From Verrucomicrobiota bacterium (lineage in GTDB: Bacteria; Verrucomicrobiota; Verrucomicrobiia; Limisphaerales; UBA1319), in NCBI GenBank assembly GCA_022711435.1, contig JAKLFB010000018.1, positions 60,296-124,295 of the forward strand: a DNA stretch of 64,000 nt, read 5' to 3'. Both the position numbers and the translations under genes were made by a program. Below are positions 61,636 to 64,000 of the stretch, piece by piece (within the stretch, counting starts at the first letter, position 1; every line of letters starts with the position of its first letter). The notes beneath the pieces are model-generated. The model had not been told where the DNA came from and did not search any database. It saw only the letters and a program-made list of their open reading frames with translations.

Positions 61636-62013
61636 TCAAGGAGTTCGCTCGCAGCGGAACTGGTTCGCACACACCCAGAGCTTGCATCCGTCAATGAAGG
61701 CGATTTCAAGCAAGCGATTGCCCGTTGCAGTTCTTGCTTCCGAACCGCTCTCTGGCAACTGCTTCAACCGGCGTTCGCAGTCGGTGATGAACGCATGGTT
61801 GGAATGGATCGTTGCCGCTTCGATGATGACATCATCCCAAAATCCAATCATCTGAAAGCCGACGTAACCAACACACCGAAGCAACTTCGTGCCGCCCGCG
61901 TCTTCTCGAATTTCCACGGTGAACTCGTCGTATCCAGCCGCGAGTTTTTCCAGACTCGCGTCAGGCCAGAGGATGGATTCGCCTTCAATGCCGTTGTTAG
62001 AATGGCCAGTCAT
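61636..62013 (-). CDS. Probable immunity protein for the Rhs toxin
   Basis: 125 residues, starting 17 bases inside the 3' end of the Rhs gene, the usual place for an immunity gene. No known family is recognised. It looks like a small alpha/beta cytoplasmic protein (DEFTVEIREDAGGTKLLRCVG, GFWDDVIIEAATIHSNHAF) without signal peptide. The role is inferred from position alone. The overlap with the toxin tip would couple their translation. Confidence 0.6.
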   Translation of the reverse strand: MTGHSNNGIEGESILWPDASLEKLAAGYDEFTVEIREDAGGTKLLRCVGYVGFQMIGFWDDVIIEAATIHSNHAFITDCERRLKQLPESGSEARTATGNRLLEIAFIDGCKLWVCANQFRCERTP

Positions 62014-64000
62014 AGGGAAGTTTCTCGCTTGATTGCCACGGCCCTGTTGTTCCGTTCAGGCGACGGTCAATATGCAAGTGGTCAACCGTGTGCAGTGGAT
62101 CAATAGGTCCGGTATAGCCAGGAGTCGAGGGATGTGCTTGCTCGATTCGGACACGCAACGGCCCTTGACTGTCCACACCGACGAACTTTCGACTTGTCGC
62201 GGGACTGGTGCTGGTCTCCTGGAGAAGCTGAAGGTTTGATTTCAGTTCAGCGGCTCTTGTTGGAACGGCAACCCCGCTCTCTGTGACAAGGAATCGTGGC
62301 GCTGGCGTCTTTGCGGCGAAAAGCTTGCCAACCGTGCATCTCCATGCCTTTCCGCATGCTCCGCCTATTTTCCCACCCACCACACGATACAATGGCTTCC
62401 ACTCCGGGCCTGCCAACATACCCGCAACGGCAATTCCTTGTTCATGAAGGCCAAGCTTCCTATCATCTAGGCCTTTACCCGTACCAGCCATGTAGATTTG
62501 AGCCGGCGGTAGCATTTCCAGCGCTTCGTAGCCGATGTTCGCCGTGTTGTGACAGAACTGAAACACTTGTTCACTGCGGCCGGAAAGAGCGTCGATCTGA
62601 GCATCAATCTCATCCTGAAAATCAGGAGGATTCCTCGGAGGTAACGGCAGCGGCGGATAGTACACCGTGCCATCAGGCAACACTATGCCCCCGTCCTCTG
62701 GCTCGAACCAAGAGAAAGGATTATACCAAGCATTGCCTAGCGGATCGACGCCTGTAATCGGGCTGTTGCGACCGAAGCCATACAAGTTCTTCCCCCCTCT
62801 TTCCCCGATGGGATCGCGGCTTAGCCACCTTCCCATGCTTGAGTTGTAGTAACGGTAGCCGTAATAATACAGCCCCGTCTCGTCATCCAGGTATTTGGTC
62901 GAAAACCGCAGCGGCATAGCCCTGGCTACCTGCCCCGACACCCGGATCGGTTCGGCAAACGGGCCGTACTCGTATCGGGCGGTGATCGCGCCGCTGGCGG
63001 ACGAAATCAGGCCGGCGATGTTCCCGTTCCCGTCATAAGCCGGGAAATGCACCCCATTGGTCGCCACGTTGATCGCCAGAAGTCCACCCACCCCGCCCGC
63101 GCCCTGGAAGCTCCCCGACAGGTCCGTGCCCCAAAGATACGACCGCACCAGGACGTTGTTCGCGTCCAGTTCGGCCACCAGGTTCCAGCCGTCGTAGAGG
63201 AATTTCAGGACGTAAGCGTTGGTGTAGGTGCTAGCGCTCCACGCCTTCACCGTCTTCCCAATCCGCCGCCCCCGCCAGTCATACTCATACTCCACCCGCA
63301 GCTTCGCCGCGCTGGGAAGGCTGTCCAGCGCTTGCATCGTCACCAGTCGGTTCTCCCCGTCCCACGTATACGTCCAATGCCCGTCCTGGATCAGGTTGCC
63401 GTCGGCGTCGTGAACAAACGTCTCCGGCGTCCTGGCCAGGAACACGCTTCCCGTGCTCGAGGCGCTGTTGGCCCCCGCCACCGCCTGAATGACGATCGAC
63501 GGGTATTGCGGGCCGCTGCTGTTGTCCACCGGAAGCGCCACATGAAAGTATTCCCCCCTCCGATAAGCCCCAGTGCCGTTCACCGTCACCGCCGCCGCCG
63601 CCGTGCCGATCCCCAACACATCCACATACCCCGGCACTGTTCGGTTCGTATACTGGTTGAGGCTGTTGGCTCCGTATTCCGCCGTCCGAAGATTGCCGCC
63701 CGTGCTGTCCCCGCCTGCCTTGGTCTGCGTCCGGTTCCCGATGTCATCGTGGCTATACTCGAACTGCTGGCCGGATACCGGCGTCCCATCCGGCCAATAC
63801 CGTTTCCCCGACTTCACCTGGCCCAGGGCATCATACTCATAGAGCCAATACGATCCGTCGTGGAGCCCGACATGGATCCGCTGATTGGCGTCGTTGTAGG
63901 AATACTGGAACGACAGCGGCAATTGGTTCGCCCCAGCCGGGATCGAGTTGATTCCCGTCAGCCGGTTTAACCGATCATAGGACCGTGCGGTGGTCAGGCG
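61997..64000 (-). CDS. Rhs-repeat polymorphic toxin (5' end outside window)
   Basis: 667 residues visible; the frame is open to the right edge of the window, so the apparent start at 63922 is not real. YD-type repeats run through the N-terminal part (YDALGQVKSGKRYW, YSHDDIGNRTQTKAGG, YDWRGRRIGKTVKAW). The Rhs core follows (YDGNGNIAGLISSASGAITA, GLYYYGYRYYNSSMGRWLSRD, ending at GVDPLGN). After DPLG the last 190 residues are a variable C-terminal tip that carries the toxin. Its end is rich in His and Pro (RIEQAHPSTPGYTGP, VDHLHIDRR, LPYDWPF), a pattern that suggests a nuclease, but no family is named. Rhs proteins encapsulate such tips and deliver them to neighbours, often by type VI secretion; no delivery genes are in the window. 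Confidence 0.88.
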   Translation of the reverse strand, partial: RLTTARSYDRLNRLTGINSIPAGANQLPLSFQYSYNDANQRIHVGLHDGSYWLYEYDALGQVKSGKRYWPDGTPVSGQQFEYSHDDIGNRTQTKAGGDSTGGNLRTAEYGANSLNQYTNRTVPGYVDVLGIGTAAAAVTVNGTGAYRRGEYFHVALPVDNSSGPQYPSIVIQAVAGANSASSTGSVFLARTPETFVHDADGNLIQDGHWTYTWDGENRLVTMQALDSLPSAAKLRVEYEYDWRGRRIGKTVKAWSASTYTNAYVLKFLYDGWNLVAELDANNVLVRSYLWGTDLSGSFQGAGGVGGLLAINVATNGVHFPAYDGNGNIAGLISSASGAITARYEYGPFAEPIRVSGQVARAMPLRFSTKYLDDETGLYYYGYRYYNSSMGRWLSRDPIGERGGKNLYGFGRNSPITGVDPLGNAWYNPFSWFEPEDGGIVLPDGTVYYPPLPLPPRNPPDFQDEIDAQIDALSGRSEQVFQFCHNTANIGYEALEMLPPAQIYMAGTGKGLDDRKLGLHEQGIAVAGMLAGPEWKPLYRVVGGKIGGACGKAWRCTVGKLFAAKTPAPRFLVTESGVAVPTRAAELKSNLQLLQETSTSPATSRKFVGVDSQGPLRVRIEQAHPSTPGYTGPIDPLHTVDHLHIDRRLNGTTGPWQSSEKLPYDWPF

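Noticed and set aside
1..64000. CRISPR array, tRNA, rRNA or complete insertion sequence
   Set aside because: No regularly spaced repeats, cloverleaf-like segments, rRNA sequence or transposase frame were recognised on either strand.

Overview
The window reads as chromosome of a GC-rich Verrucomicrobiota bacterium, probably of the Limisphaerales/Pedosphaera type. This is inferred from the gene mix (a TIGR03790 protein, a DUF6807/PmoA-like protein, an exported sulfatase, penicillin acylase, a Bat-type protein, many putative-Ig repeats, a secreted protein ending in an FFRLR-type tail), not from a marker gene. No rRNA, tRNA or CRISPR was seen.

Left third, 1-20.6 kb, all on +. A tightly packed run, with several ATGA overlaps, encodes a tandem FGE-like protein (cut by the window edge), a caspase-like peptidase fused to Ig-like and FGE-like domains, an ExbB/TolQ/MotA-type channel subunit with tandem repeats and a propeller-like tail, a degenerate Hsp70-like protein, a zinc-ribbon protein, an ExbD/TolR-type subunit with Ig domains, and a membrane-anchored Ig-repeat protein. 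After a gap come a secreted protein, a second caspase-FGE protein whose last 110 bases look like the variable region of a diversity-generating retroelement, a 65-residue membrane protein, a membrane-anchored CHAT protease and a CsgG-like exported protein. I read this as a membrane-energised, protease-armed conflict or stress system.

Middle, 20.7-38.5 kb, all on -. Reading from right to left: a sigma factor, an unknown protein, a DUF4384 protein, a subtilisin-like protease, an amphipathic coiled-coil protein, an ESCRT-III/PspA-like protein, a Vps4/katanin-type AAA ATPase, a membrane protein, an SPFH-like coiled-coil protein with a DUF4384-like tail, a second ESCRT-III-like protein with a C-terminal tail resembling the eukaryotic MIM1 motif, a second Vps4-type AAA ATPase with an MIT-like N-terminus, a lipoprotein and a large TPR-CHAT protease. 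A truncated ESCRT-III-like paralogue lies divergently beyond the sigma factor. This apparent bacterial ESCRT-III/Vps4 membrane-remodelling operon armed with proteases is the most interesting part of the window. It meets the left cluster tail to tail at about 20.7 kb.

Right part, 39-59.7 kb, is mostly ordinary chromosome: TIGR03790 protein, MBL hydrolase, RecN, sulfatase with EF-hands, BatD-BatE fusion, PgpA, PmoA-like protein, MFS carrier, PurE, MgtC/DUF4010 protein, trypsin-like protease, pyruvate dehydrogenase E1 and penicillin acylase. Two inverted copies of a non-coding element (about 272 and 319 bases, TTA target duplication) sit at 30.3 and 45.6 kb.

Right edge, 59.8-64 kb: an Rhs locus on -, with an Rhs protein (start outside the window), its C-terminal toxin tip and a probable immunity gene, plus two decayed Rhs-core remnants and a 43-base direct repeat around a DUF1254/DUF1214 gene. 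Start codons were chosen by overlap, Shine-Dalgarno match, signal peptide or domain edge. Functions are inferred from motifs read by eye, without database searches.
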